From positions 1-64,000 of the forward strand of contig JAUIMM010002347.1 in NCBI GenBank assembly GCA_031769625.1: a stretch of DNA of 64,000 nt, given 5' to 3'. The DNA is from Taudactylus pleione. Its lineage: Eukaryota > Chordata > Amphibia > Anura > Myobatrachidae. The first letter of the stretch is position 1; every line of letters begins with the position of its first letter. The position numbers and the translations under genes are program-made. Below the pieces are notes generated by a model. It ran no database searches and was not told where the DNA came from. It worked only from the letters and a program-made list of their open reading frames with translations. Below, one piece after another: positions 46,533-59,428 of the stretch.

Positions 46533-49500
46533 TATATCTGACTATACACCATATTCTATACTATGTACCTCTATACACCATAAATTATACTATGTACCAC
46601 TATACACCACATTCTATACTATGTACCACTATACACCATATTCTTTACTATGTACCACAAAACACCATATTCTATACTATTTTCCACTATATACCATATT
46701 CTATACTATAAACCGCTATACACCATATTTTATACTATATACCAATATAAAGCTCTACCCCATATTCTAAACCATGTACCACTATACACCATATTTTATA
46801 CTTTGTACAATACACCATATTCTTTACTATGTACCATTATACACCATATTCTATGTACCACTATACACCACATTCTATACTATGTACCACTATACAACAT
46901 ATTCTATACTATATACCACTATGCAGCTCTACCCAATATTCTATACCAAGTACCAGTATACACCATATTCTATACTATGTACCACTATACAACATATTCT
47001 ATACTATATACCACTATAAAGCTCTACCCCATATTCTATACCATGTACCAATACACACCATATTCTATACTATGTACTATACACCATATTCTATACTATA
47101 TACCACTATACACCATATTCTATACTATGTACCACTATACAGCTCTACATCATATTCTATACAATATACCACTATACACCATATTCTATGCTATGTACCA
47201 CTATACACCATATTCTGTACTATGTACCACTATACACCATATTCTATACTATATACCAATATACACCATATTCTATACTATGTACCATTATACACCATAT
47301 TCTATACTATGTACCACTATACACCATATTCTATACTATATACCACTATACAGCTCTACACCATATTCTTTACTGTATACCACTATACACCATATTCTAT
47401 TCTATGTTCCACTATACACCTCTACACCATATTCTATACTATGTACCACTATACAGCTTTATAGCACATTCTATACTATGTACCACTATACAGCTATACA
47501 CCATATTCTATACGATATACTACTATACTATTAATTTGTGCACTACATCACATTCTGTACTTCATACCACTATACACCAAATTCTATACTATGTTGCACT
47601 ATACACCATATTCTATACTATATACCACTATACAGCTCTACACCATATTCTATACTATGTTCCACTATAAAGCTCTATACCACATTCTATACTATGTACC
47701 ACTATACAGCTCTACACCATATTCTATACGATATACTACTATACGCCACATTCTAAACTTAGTACCACAATACACGATATTCCATACTATGTAACACTAT
47801 ACACCACATTCTATACTATGTACCACTATACAGCTCTACACCACATTCTATAATTTGTACCACTATACACCACATTCTATACTATGTACCACTATAAAGC
47901 TCTACACCATATTCTATACTATATACTACTATACAACATATTTTAAACTTAATACCACAATACACGATATTCTATACTATGTAACACTATACACCACATT
48001 CTATACTATGTACCACTGTACACCACATTCTAGACTATGTACCACTATACAACATATTCTATACTATGTACCACTATACACCACATTCTATACTATCTAC
48101 CAATATACAGCTCTATACCACATTCTATATTATGTACCACTATACACCACATTCTATACTATGTACCACTATACAGCTCTATACCGCATTCTATACTATG
48201 TACCACATTACAACATATTCTATACTATGCACCACTATACAGCTCTATACCACATTCTATACTATGTACCACTAAACACCATATTCTATGTAATACTATA
48301 CACCACATTCTAGACTATGTCTGAATATATACCATATTCTTAACTATGTACCTCTATACACCATAATTTATACTATGTACCACTATACCCCACATTCTAT
48401 ACAATGTAGCACTAAACACAATATTCTATACTATGTACCTCTATACATCATATTCTATACTATGTACCACTATACACCATATTATATACTATGTACCACA
48501 AAACACCATATTCTATACTATGTACCACTATACACACCATATTCTATACTATATACCTCTATACACCATTTTCTATACTATGTACCACTATACACCATAT
48601 TCTATGCTATGTAGCACAATACAGCTCTACACCACATTCTATACTATGTACCACTATACACCATATTCTATGTACCACTATACACCACATTCTAGGCTAT
48701 GTACCACTATACACCATATTCTATACTATGTATCTCTATACACCATATTCTATACTATGTATCACTATACACCACATTCTATACTATGTACCATTATACA
48801 GCTCTAAATCAAATTCTATAATATGTACCACTATTCACCATATTCTATACTATGTACCACTATACAGCTCTACACCACATTCTATACTATGTAGCACTAT
48901 ACACCATATTCTATACTATGTACCACAATACACCATATTCTATACTATGTACCTCTATACACCATATTCTATACTGTGTACCACTCTACACCATATTCTA
49001 TACTATGTGCCACAATACACCATATTCTATACTATTTACCACTATATACCATATTCTATACTATATTATGCTATACACCATATTTTATACTATGTACCAC
49101 TATACAACACATTCTATACTATGTAGCACTATACACCATATTCTATACTATGTACCTCTATACACCATATTCTATACTATGTACGACTATACACCATATT
49201 CTATACTATGTACATCTATACAAAATATTCTATACTATGTACCACTATACACCATATTCTATATTATGTACCACTATAAACCATATTCTATACTATAAAC
49301 AACTATACAGCTCACCCCATTTTCTATACTATGTACCTCTATACACCATAATTTATACTATGTACCACTATACACCACATTCTATACTATGTAGCACTAT
49401 AGACCATATTCTATACTATGTACTACTATACACCATTTTCTATGCTATGAACCACTATACAGCTCTACACCATATTCTATACTATATACCACTATACACC

Positions 49501-50610
49501 ATATTCTGTACTATATACCACTATTCACCTCTACACCATATTCTATACTATGTACCACTATACAGCTGTATACCACATTCTATATTATGTACCACTATAC
49601 AGCTCGACACCATATTCTATACTATGTACCACTATACACCATATTCTATACTATGTACCACTATTCACACCATATTCTATACTATGTAACTGTATACACC
49701 ATTTTCTATACTATGTACCACTATACACCATATTCTATGCTATGTAGCACAATACAGCTCTACACCACATTCTATACTATGTACCACTATACACCATATT
49801 CTATGTACCACTATACACCACATTCTAGGCTATGTACCACTATACACCATATTCTATACTATGTACATCTATACACCATATTCTATACTATGTACCACTA
49901 TACACCACATTCTATACTATGTACCATTATACAGCTCTAAATCAAATTCTATACTATGTACCACTATACACCACATTCTATACTATGTACAATTACACAG
50001 CTCTACATCACATTCTATAATATGTACCACTATACACCATATTCTATACTATGTACCACTATACAGCTCTACACCACATTCTATACTATGTACCACTATA
50101 CACCATATTCTATGTACCACTATACACCACATTCTAGACTATATACCACTATACACCACATTCTATACTATGTACCTCTATACACCATAATTTATACTAT
50201 GTACCACTATACACCTTATTCTATACTATGTAGCACTATACACAATATTCTAGACTATATACCACTATACACCATATTCTATACTATGTACCTCTATACA
50301 CCATATTCTATACTATGTACCACTATACAACACATTCTATACTATGTAGCACTATACACCATATTCTATACTATGTACCTCTATACACCATATTCTATAC
50401 TATGTACGACTATACACCATATTCTATACTATGTACCACAATACACCATAATCTATACTATGTTCCACTATACATCTCTACTCCACATTCTATACTATGT
50501 TCCTCTATACACCATATTCTATACTATGTACCACTATATAGCTCTACACCAAATTCTATACTATGTACCACTATACACCATATTCTATACTATGTACCTC
50601 TATACACCAT
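46533..50610 (+). repeat. 29/37-bp minisatellite array, right block
   Basis: The plus-orientation satellite resumes after the hairpin element. From about 44,800 to 50,610 the array is richer in rare variants: a CATAATTTATACTAT unit near 44,884, 48,363, 49,347 and 50,186, and a GTCTGAATAT unit near 44,841 and 48,319. These match the left and inverted blocks (reverse complement near 700-830 and 10,750-10,850) better than the middle block. It ends abruptly at the 184-bp satellite at 50,611. Confidence 0.95.
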
Positions 50611-51510
50611 ATCTCCTCTTGTAGCAAACACAGACAGCTCAAAATTTCACTGGATGTGTTGAAGACCAAGACCCACAAATGTGATGTGAAATGGTTTTTC
50701 TCCCATGTTGCGTTTAAGAGAAAACAGCAAATGCACATTTTAGGCCAAAATGCATTGAAAGCAATGGAAACATCAAAAGCGCATACTTTGTGTTATCTCC
50801 TCTTGTAGCAAACACAGACAGCTCAAAATTTCACTGGATGTGTTGAAGACCAAAACCCACAAATGTGATGTGAAATGGTTTTTCTCCCATGTTGCGTTTA
50901 AGAGAAAACAGCAAATGCAAGTTTTAGGCCAAAATGCATTGAAAGCAATGGAAATAACAAAAGCGCATACTTTGTGATATCTCCTCTTGTAGCAAACACA
51001 GACAGCTCAAAATTTCACTGGATGTGTTGAAGACCAAAACCCACAAATGTGATGTGAAATGGTTTTTCTCCCATGCTGCGTTTAAGAGAAAACAGCAAAT
51101 GCAAGTTTTAGGCCAAAATGCATTGAAAGCAATGGAAATAACAAAAGCGCATACTTTGTGATATCTCCTCTTGTAGCAAACACAGACAGCTCAAAATTTC
51201 ACTGGATGTGTTGAAGACCAAGACCCACAAATGTGATGTGAAATGGTTTTTCTCCCATGTTGCGTTTAAGAGAAAACAGCAAATGCTTGTTTTAGGCCAA
51301 AATGCATTGAAAGCAATGAAAACAACAAAAGCGCATACTTTGTGATATCTCCTTTTGTAGCAAACACAGACAACTCAAAATTTCACTGGATGTGTTAAAG
51401 ACCAAAACCCACAAATGTGATGTGAAATGGTTTTTCTCCCATGTTGCATTTAAGAGAAAACAGCAAATGCTCGTTTTATGCCAAAATGCATTGAAAGCAA
51501 TGAAAACAAT
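50611..51510 (+). repeat. 184-bp satellite array, first orientation (about 4.9 units)
   Basis: The start motif ATCTCCTCTTGTAGC (CCTTTT in the last unit) lies at 50,611, 50,795, 50,979, 51,163 and 51,347, exactly 184 bp apart. Units differ by a few substitutions (AAGACC or AAAACC; CATGTTGCG or CATGCTGCG). The unit is unrelated in sequence to the 29-bp satellite. 184 is not a multiple of three and the short frames have no domain, so nothing is coding. The length is near one nucleosome repeat, which is common for major satellites; I see no CENP-B box in the unit. Confidence 0.97.
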
Positions 51511-51520
51511 CACATTTGTG
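51500..51520. other. Orientation switch inside the 184-bp satellite
   Basis: At about 51,510 the sequence passes directly from the middle of a unit in one direction (GCAATGAAAACAA) into the middle of a unit in the opposite direction (TCACATTTGTGGG). There is no spacer and no long palindrome, because the two breakpoints lie at different places in the unit. This differs from the palindromic junctions in the 29-bp array. Confidence 0.9.
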
Positions 51521-53039
51521 GGTCTTGGTCTTCAACACATCCAGTGAAATTTTGAGCTGTCTGTGTTTGCTACAAGAGGAGATAACACAAAGTATGCAAT
51601 TTTGTTGCTTCCATTCCTTTCAATGCATTTTGGCCTAAAACGTGCATTTGCTGTTTTCTCTTAAACGCAACATGGGAGAAAAACTATTTCACAGCTCATT
51701 TGTGGGTCTTTGTCTTCAACACATCCAGTGAAATTTTGAGCTGTCTGTGTTTGCTACAAGAGGAGATATCACAAAACATGCAATTTTGTTGCTTCCATTG
51801 CTTTCAATGCATTTTGGCCTAAAACGTGCATTTGCTGTTTTCTCTTAAATGCAAAATGGGAGAAAAACCATTTCACATCACATTTGTGGGCCTTGGTCTT
51901 CAACACATCCAGTGAAATTTTGAGCTGTCTGTGTTTGCTACAAGAGGAGATATCACAAAGTATGCGCTTTTGTTGTTTTCATTGCTTTCAATGCATTTTG
52001 GCCTAAAACGTGCATTTGCTGTTTTCTCTTAAACGCAACATGGGAGAAAAACCATTTCACATCACATTTGTGGGTCTTGGTCTTCAACACATCCAGTGAA
52101 ATTTTGAGCTGTCTGTGTTTGCTACAAGAGGAGATAACACAAAGTATGCGCTTTTGTGTTTCCATTGCTTTCAATGCATTTTGGCCTAAAACGTGCATTT
52201 GCTGTTTTCTCTTAAACGCAACATGGGAGAAAAACCCTTTCACATCACATTTGTGGGTCTTGGTCTTCAACACATCCAGTGAAATTTTCAGCTGTCTGTG
52301 TTTGCTACAAGAGGAGATAACACAAAGTATGCGCTTTTGTGTTTCCATTGCTTTCAATGCATTTTGGCCTAAAACGCGCATTTACTGTTTTCTCTTAAAC
52401 GCAACATTGGAGAAAAACCATTTCACATCACATTTGTGGGTCTTGGTCTTCAACGCATCCAGTGAAATTTTCAGCTGTCTGTGTTTGCTACAAGAGGAGA
52501 TATCACAAAGTATTCGCTTTTGTTGTTTCCATTGCTTTCAATGCATTTTGGCCTAAAACGTGCATTTGCTGTTTTCTCTTAAACGCAACATGGAAGAAAA
52601 ACCATTTCACATCACATTTGTGGGTCTTGGTCTTCAACACATCCAGTGAAATTTTGAGCTGTCTGTGTTTGCTACAAGAGGAGATATCACAAAGTATGCG
52701 CTTTTGTTGTTTCCATTGCTTTCAATGCATTTTGGCCTAAAACGTGCATTTGCTGTTTTCTCTTAAACGCAACATGGGAGAAAAACCATTTCACATCACA
52801 TTTGTGGGTCTTGGTCTTCAACACATCCAGTGAAATTTTGAGCTGTCTGTGTTTGCTACAAGAGGAGATATCACAAAGTATGCGCTTTTGTTGTTTCCAT
52901 TGCTTTGAATGCATTTAGGTCTAAAACTTGCATTTGCTGTTTTCTCTTAAACGCAACATGGGAGAAAAACCATTTCACATCACATTTGGGGGTCTTGGTC
53001 TTCAACGCATCCAGTGAAATTTTCAGCTGTCTGTGTTTG

Positions 53040-56000
53040 CTACAAGAGGAGATATCGCAAAGTATGCGCTTTTGTTATTTCCATTGCTTTCAATGCATTT
53101 TGGCCTAAAACTTGCATTTGCTGTTTTCTCTTAAACGCAACATGGGAGAAAAACCATTTCACATCACATTTGTGGGTTTTGGTCTTCAACACATCCAGTG
53201 AAATTTTGAGCTATCTGTGTTTGCTACAAGAGGAGATAACACAAAGTATTCGCTTTTGTTGTTTCCATTGCTTTCAATGCATTTTGGCCTAAAACGTGCA
53301 TTTGCTGTTTTCTCTTAAACGCAACATGGAAGAAAAACCATTTCACATCACATTTGTGGGTCTTGGTCTTCAACACATCCAGTGAAATTTTGAGCTGTCT
53401 GTGTTTGCTACAAGAGGAGATATCACAAAGTATGCGCTTTTGTTGTTTCCATTGCTTTCAATGCATTTTGGCCTAAAACGTGCATTTGCTGTTTTCTCTT
53501 AAACGCAACATGGGAGAAAAACCATTTCACATCACATTTGTGGGTCTTGGTCTTCAACACATCCAGTGAAATTTTGAGCTGTCTGTGTTTGCTACAAGAG
53601 GAGATATCACAAAGTATGCGCTTTTGTTGTTTCCATTGCTTTGAATGCATTTAGGTCTAAAACTTGCATTTGCTGTTTTCTCTTAAACGCAACATGGGAG
53701 AAAAACCATTTCACATCACATTTGGGGGTCTTGGTCTTCAACACATCCAGTGAAATTTTGAGCTGTCTGTGTTTGCTACAAGAGGAGATAACACAAAGTA
53801 TGCGCTTTTGTTGTTTCCATTGCTTTCAATGCATTTTGGCCTAAAACGTGCATTTGCTGTTTTCTCTTAAACGCAACATGGGAGAAAAACCATTTCACAT
53901 CACATTTGTGGGTCTTGGTCTTCAACACATCCAGTGAAATTTTGAACTGTCTGTGTTTGCTACAAGAGGAGATAACACAAAGTATGCGCTTTTGTGTTTC
54001 CATTGCTTTCAATGCATTTTGGCCTAAAACGTGCATTTGCTGTTTTCTCTTAAACGCAACATGGGAGAAAAACCATTTCACATCACATTTGTGGGTCTTG
54101 GTCTTCAACACATCCAGTGACATTTTGAGCTGTCTGTGTTTGCTACAAGAGGAGATATCACAAAGTATGCGCTTTTGTTATTTCCATTTCTTTCAATGCA
54201 TTTTGGCCTAAAACTTGCATTTGCTGTTTTCTCTTAAACGCAACATGGGAGAAAAACCATTTCACATCACATTTGTGGGTCTTGGTCTTCAACACATCCA
54301 GTGAAATTTTGAGCTGTCTGTGTTTGCTACAAGAGGAGATATCACAAAGTATGCGCTTTTGTTGTTTTCATTGCTTTCAATGCATTTTGGCATATAACTT
54401 GCATTTGCTGTTTTCTCTTAAACGCAACATGGGAGAAAAACGATTTCACATCACATTTGTGGGTTTTGGTCTTCAACACATCCAGTGAAATTTTGAGCTG
54501 TCTGTGTTTGCTACAAGAGGAGTTAACATAAAGTATGTGCTTTTGTGTTTCCATTGCTTTCAATGCATTTTGGCCTAAAACGTGCATTTGCTGTTTTCTC
54601 TTAAACGCAACATGGGAGAAAAACCATTTCACATCACATTTGTGGGTCTTGGTCTTCAACGCATCCAGTGAAATTTTCAGCTGTCTGTGTTTGCTACAAG
54701 AGGAGATATCACAAAGTATTCGCTTTTGTTGTTTCCATTGCTTTCAATGCATTTTGGCCTAAAACGTGCATTTGCTGTTTTCTCTTAAACGCAACATGGA
54801 AGAAAAACCATTTCACATCACATTTGTGGGTCTTGGTCTTCAACACATCCAGTGAAATTTTGAGCTGTCTGTGTTTGCTACAAGAGGAGATATCACAAAG
54901 TATGCGCTTTTGTTGTTTCCATTGCTTTCAATGCATTTTGGCCTAAAACGTGCATTTGCTGTTTTCTCTTAAACGCAACATGGGAGAAAAACCATTTCAC
55001 ATCACATTTGTGGGTCTTGGTCTTCAACACATCCAGTGAAATTTTGAGCTGTCTGTGTTTGCTACAAGAGGAGATATCGCAAAGTATGCGCTTTTGTTAT
55101 TTCCATTGCTTTCAATGCATTTTGGCCTAAAACTTGCATTTGCTGTTTTCTCTTAAACGCAACATGGGAGAAAAACCATTTCACATCACATTTGTGGGTT
55201 TTGGTCTTCAACACATCCAGTGAAATTTTGAGCTATCTGTGTTTGCTACAAGAGGAGATAACACAAAGTATTCGCTTTTGTTGTTTCCATTGCTTTCAAT
55301 GCATTTTGGCCTAAAACGTGCATTTGCTGTTTTCTCTTAAACGCAACATGGAAGAAAAACCATTTCACATCACATTTGTGGGTCTTGGTCTTCAACACAT
55401 CCAGTGAAATTTTGAGCTGTCTGTGTTTGCTACAAGAGGAGATATCACAAAGTATGCGCTTTTGTTGTTTCCATTGCTTTCAATGCATTTTGGCCTAAAA
55501 CGTGCATTTGCTGTTTTCTCTTAAACGCAACATGGGAGAAAAACCATTTCACATCACATTTGTGGGTCTTGGTCTTCAACACATCCAGTGAAATTTTGAG
55601 CTGTCTGTGTTTGCTACAAGAGGAGATATCACAAAGTATGCGCTTTTGTTGTTTCCATTGCTTTGAATGCATTTAGGTCTAAAACTTGCATTTGCTGTTT
55701 TCTCTTAAACGCAACATGGGAGAAAAACCATTTCACATCACATTTGGGGGTCTTGGTCTTCAACACATCCAGTGAAATTTTGAGCTGTCTGTGTTTGCTA
55801 CAAGAGGAGATAACACAAAGTATGCGCTTTTGTTGTTTCCATTGCTTTCAATGCATTTTGGCCTAAAACGTGCATTTGCTGTTTTCTCTTAAACGCAACA
55901 TGGGAGAAAAACCATTTCACATCACATTTGTGGGTCTTGGTCTTCAACACATCCAGTGAAATTTTGAACTGTCTGTGTTTGCTACAAGAGGAGATAACAC

Positions 56001-56682
56001 AAAGTATGCGCTTTTGTGTTTCCATTGCTTTCAATGCATTTTGGCCTAAAACGTGCATTTGCTGTTTTCTCTTAAACGCAACATGGGAGAAAAACCATTT
56101 CACATCACATTTGTGGGTCTTGGTCTTCAACACATCCAGTGACATTTTGAGCTGTCTGTGTTTGCTACAAGAGGAGATATCACAAAGTATGCGCTTTTGT
56201 TATTTCCATTTCTTTCAATGCATTTTGGCCTAAAACTTGCATTTGCTGTTTTCTCTTAAACGCAACATGGGAGAAAAACCATTTCACATCACATTTGTGG
56301 GTCTTGGTCTTCAACACATCCAGTGAAATTTTGAGCTGTCTGTGTTTGCTACAAGAGGAGATATCACAAAGTATGCGCTTTTGTTGTTTTCATTGCTTTC
56401 AATGCATTTTGGCATATAACTTGCATTTGCTGTTTTCTCTTAAACGCAACATGGGAGAAAAACGATTTCACATCACATTTGTGGGTTTTGGTCTTCAACA
56501 CATCCAGTGAAATTTTGAGCTGTCTGTGTTTGCTACAAGAGGAGATAACACAAAGTATGTGCTTTTGTGTTTCCATTGCTTTCAATGCATTTTGGCCTAA
56601 AACGTGCATTTGCTGTTTTCTCTTAAACGCAACATGGGAGAAAAACCATTTCACATCACATTTGTGGGTCTTGGTCTTCAAC
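53040..56682 (-). repeat. Higher-order duplication of 11 satellite units (2,022 bp)
   Basis: Segment 53,040-54,660 recurs at 55,062-56,682 with offset 2,022 bp (11 x 184 minus 2). Shared rare variants include ATATCGCAAAG (53,053 and 55,075), GCATTTAGGTC (53,647 and 55,669), GGCATATAAC (54,389 and 56,411) and GAAAAACGATTTC (54,434 and 56,456). Left of it, 52,430-52,890 matches 54,640-55,100 at offset 2,206, one unit more, so a one-unit deletion or exchange separates the two alignments. Confidence 0.8.
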
Positions 56683-58785
56683 ACATCCAGTGAAATTTTG
56701 AGCTGTCTGTGTTTGCTACAAGAGGAGATATCACAAAGTATGCGCTTTTGTTGTTTCCATTGCTTTCAATGCATTTTGGCCTAAAACGTGCATTTGCTGT
56801 TTTCACTTAAATGCAACATGGGAGAAAAACCATTTCACATCACATTTGGGGGTCTTGGTCTTCAACACATCCAGTGAAATTTTGAGCTGTCTGTGTTTGC
56901 TACAAGAGGAGATATCACAAAGTTTGAACTTTTGTTATTTCCATTGCTTTCAATGCATTTTGGGCCAAAAACTTGCATTTGCTGTTTTCTCTTAAACGCA
57001 ACATGGGAGAAAAACCATTTCACATCACATTTGTGGGTCTTGGTCTTCAACACATCCAGTGAAATTTTGAGCTGTCTGTGTTTGCTACAAGAGGAGATAT
57101 CACAAAGTATGCGCTTTTGTTGTTTTCATTGCTTTCAATGCATTTTGGCCTAAAACAAACATTTGCTGTTTTCTCTTAAACGCAACATGGGAGAAAAACC
57201 ATTTCACATCACATTTGTGGGTCTTGGTCTTCAACACATCCAGTGAAATTTTGAGCTGTCTGTGTTTGCTACAAGAGGAGATATCACAAAGTATGCGCTT
57301 TTGTTATTTCCATTGCTTTCAATGCATTTTGGCCTAAAACTTGCATTTGCTGTTTTCTCTTAAACGCAGCATGGGAGAAAAACCATTTCACATCACATTT
57401 GTGGGTTTTGGTCTTCAACACATCCAGTGAAATTTTGAGCTGTCTGTGTTTGCTACAAGAGGAGATATCACAAAGTATGCGCTTTTGTTATTTCCATTGC
57501 TTTCAATGCATTTTGGCCTAAAACTTGCATTTGCTGTTTTCTCTTAAAAGCAGCATGGGAGAAAACCATTTCACATCACATTTGTGGGTTTTGGTCTTCA
57601 ACACATCCAGTGAAATTTTGAGCTGTCTGTGTTTGCTACAAGAGGAGATAACACAAAGTATGCGCTTTTGTTGTTTCCATTGCTTTCAATGCATTTTGGC
57701 CTAAAACTTGCATTTGCTGTTTTCTCTTAAACGCAACATGGGAGAAAAACCATTTCACATCACATTTGTGGGTCTTGGTCTTCAACACATCCAGTGACAT
57801 TTTGAGCTGTCTGTGTTTGCTACAAGAGGAGATATCACAAAGTATGCGCTTTTGTTATTTCCATTGCTTTCAATGCATTTTGGCCTAAAACTTGCATTTG
57901 CTGTTTTCTCTTAAACGCAACATGGGAGAAAAACCATTTCACATCACATTTGTGGGTCTTGGTCTTCAACACATCCACTGAAATTTTGAGCTGTCTGTGT
58001 TTGCTACAAGAGGAGATAACACAAAGTATGCGCTTTTGTGTTTCCATTGCTTTCAATGCATTTTGGCCTAAAACGTGCATTTGCTGTTTTCTCTTAAACG
58101 CAACATGGGAGAAAAACCATTTCACATCACATTTGTGGGTCTTGGTCTTCAACACATCCAGTGACATTTTGAGCTGTCTGTGTTTGCTACAAGAGGAGAT
58201 ATCACAAAGTAAGCGCTTTTGTTATTTCCATTGCTTTCAATGCATTTTGGCCTAAAACTTGCATTTGCTGTTTTCTCTTAAATGCAACATGGGAGAAAAA
58301 CCATTTCACATCACATTTGTGGGTTTTGGTCTTCAACACATCCAGTGAAATTTTGAGCTGTCTGTGTTTGCTACAAGAGGAGATATCACAAAGTATGCGC
58401 TTTTGTTGTTTTCATTGCTTTCAAAGCATTTTGGCATAAAACAAGCATTTGCTGTTTTCTCTTAAACGCAACATGGGAGAAAAACCATTTCACATCACAT
58501 TTGTGGGTCTTGGTCTTCAACACATCCAGTGAAATTTTGAGCTGTCTGTGTTTGCTACAAGAGGAGATATCACAAAGTATGCGCTTTTGTTATTTTCATT
58601 GCTTTCAATGCATTTTGGCCTAAAACAAGCATTTGCTGTTTTCTCTTAAACGCAACATGGGAGAAAAATCTTTTCACATCACATTTGTGGGTCTTGGTCT
58701 TCAACACATCTAGTGAAATTTTGAGCTGTCTGTGTTTGCTACAAGAGGAGATATCACAAAGTATGCGCTTTTGTTATTTCCATTG

Positions 58786-58793
58786 CTTTCAAT
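58786..58793. other. Predicted left target-site duplication of the hAT element
   Basis: The eight satellite bases abutting the transposon end are CTTTCAAT, which fits the usual hAT preference nTnnnnAn. The intact satellite would continue GCATTTTGGCC. The partner copy should lie beyond the window end, so this is a prediction. Confidence 0.6.
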
Positions 58794-58945
58794 TAGGGGT
58801 GTGCACCGGCCACTTTTCGTGTTTTGTGTTTTGGTTTTGGATCTGGATCTTTCTTCGTGTTTTGGATCTGGATTGGTTTTGCCAAAACCACCCTTCCGTG
58901 TTTTGGGTTCTGGGTTTTGTGTTTTGGATCTGTATTTTTTTTTTA
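58794..58945. repeat. hAT terminal and subterminal repeats
   Basis: After the terminus (58,794-58,809), CGTGTTTTG occurs at 58,818, 58,856 and 58,897, mixed with TTTTGGATCTG motifs (58,835, 58,861, 58,923). A perfect short palindrome, GGTTTTG-C-CAAAACC, lies at 58,875-58,889. In hAT elements short subterminal repeats of this kind are transposase-binding sites; that role is inferred here. Confidence 0.75.
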
Positions 58946-59428
58946 AAAAGCATAAAAACAGCTAAAATCACAGAATTTGTTGGTTTCTCTGCTCCTATGC
59001 TATTATTAACCTCAATAACCTTAATTTCCACTCATTTTTAGTCTATTCTGAACACCTCACACCTCACAATAGTGTTTTCATGTCCAAAAGGTTGCACCGA
59101 GGTAGCTGGATGACTATGCTAAGCGACACGAGTGGGCGGCACAAACACGTGACCCATCTAGGAGTGACACTGCAGTGGCAGACAGGATGGCAGTTAGAAA
59201 AACTAGGCCCCAAACTGTACATAATGCAAAGAAAAAAAAGAAGTGCAAGATGGAATTGTTCTTGGGCCCTCCCACCCACCCTTATGTTGTATAAACAGGA
59301 CATGCACACTTTAACAAATCAATCATTTCAGCGCCAGGGTCTGCCACACAACTGTGGCTGAAATGATTGGTTCATTTGGGCCCCCACAAAACAAGCTGGC
59401 AATTAATGTGTCCCTGCACAAACTGGCT
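58946..59428 (-). other. Untranslated 3' region of the hAT transposase gene
   Basis: About 480 bp separate the subterminal repeats from the transposase stop codon. I see no AATAAA or ATTAAA on the minus strand between 58,794 and 59,428, so transcript ending may use a variant signal or one outside the element. The one clear structure is the inverted repeat at 59,320-59,369. No other gene is supported here. Confidence 0.5.
59320..59369. repeat. 13-bp perfect inverted repeat with inner hairpin in the hAT 3' region
   Basis: Arms CAATCATTTCAGC (59,320-59,332) and GCTGAAATGATTG (59,357-59,369) pair perfectly around 24 bases. Inside, GCCACA (59,343-59,348) and TGTGGC (59,353-59,358) form an alternative 6-bp stem overlapping the right arm by two bases. 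It lies 60 bp beyond the transposase stop codon and could shape the 3' end of the transcript. Confidence 0.75.

Larger units (their letters stand above)
51511..58793 (-). repeat. 184-bp satellite array, inverted orientation (about 39.6 units)
   Basis: The reverse complement of the 50,611 unit runs for 7.28 kb with the landmark CACATTTGTGGGTCTTGGTC once per unit. Variation is concentrated at a few positions: AAAACGTGC, AAAACTTGC or AAAACAAGC; TTGTTGTTTCC, TTGTTATTTCC or TTGTGTTTCC; CAACACATCC or CAACGCATCC. Short frames on both strands (up to 162 codons) repeat the same peptide and are not genes. The array is cut at 58,793 by a hAT transposon. Confidence 0.97.

Noticed and set aside
1..50610. 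Possible CRISPR array because of short regular repeats
   Set aside because: There are no unique spacers; units abut directly and vary by mutation, and the setting is eukaryotic.
51953..52556. Frames of 142-162 codons in the 184-bp satellite
   Set aside because: They repeat the same peptide per unit, shift frame every unit and exist on both strands.
50611..58793. CENP-B box in the 184-bp satellite
   Set aside because: I looked for the TTCG...CGGG pattern in the unit on both strands and did not find it.
58685..59041. Plus-strand frame of 118 codons across the satellite/hAT boundary
   Set aside because: It joins satellite to transposon end and lies opposite the transposase transcript, so it is chance.
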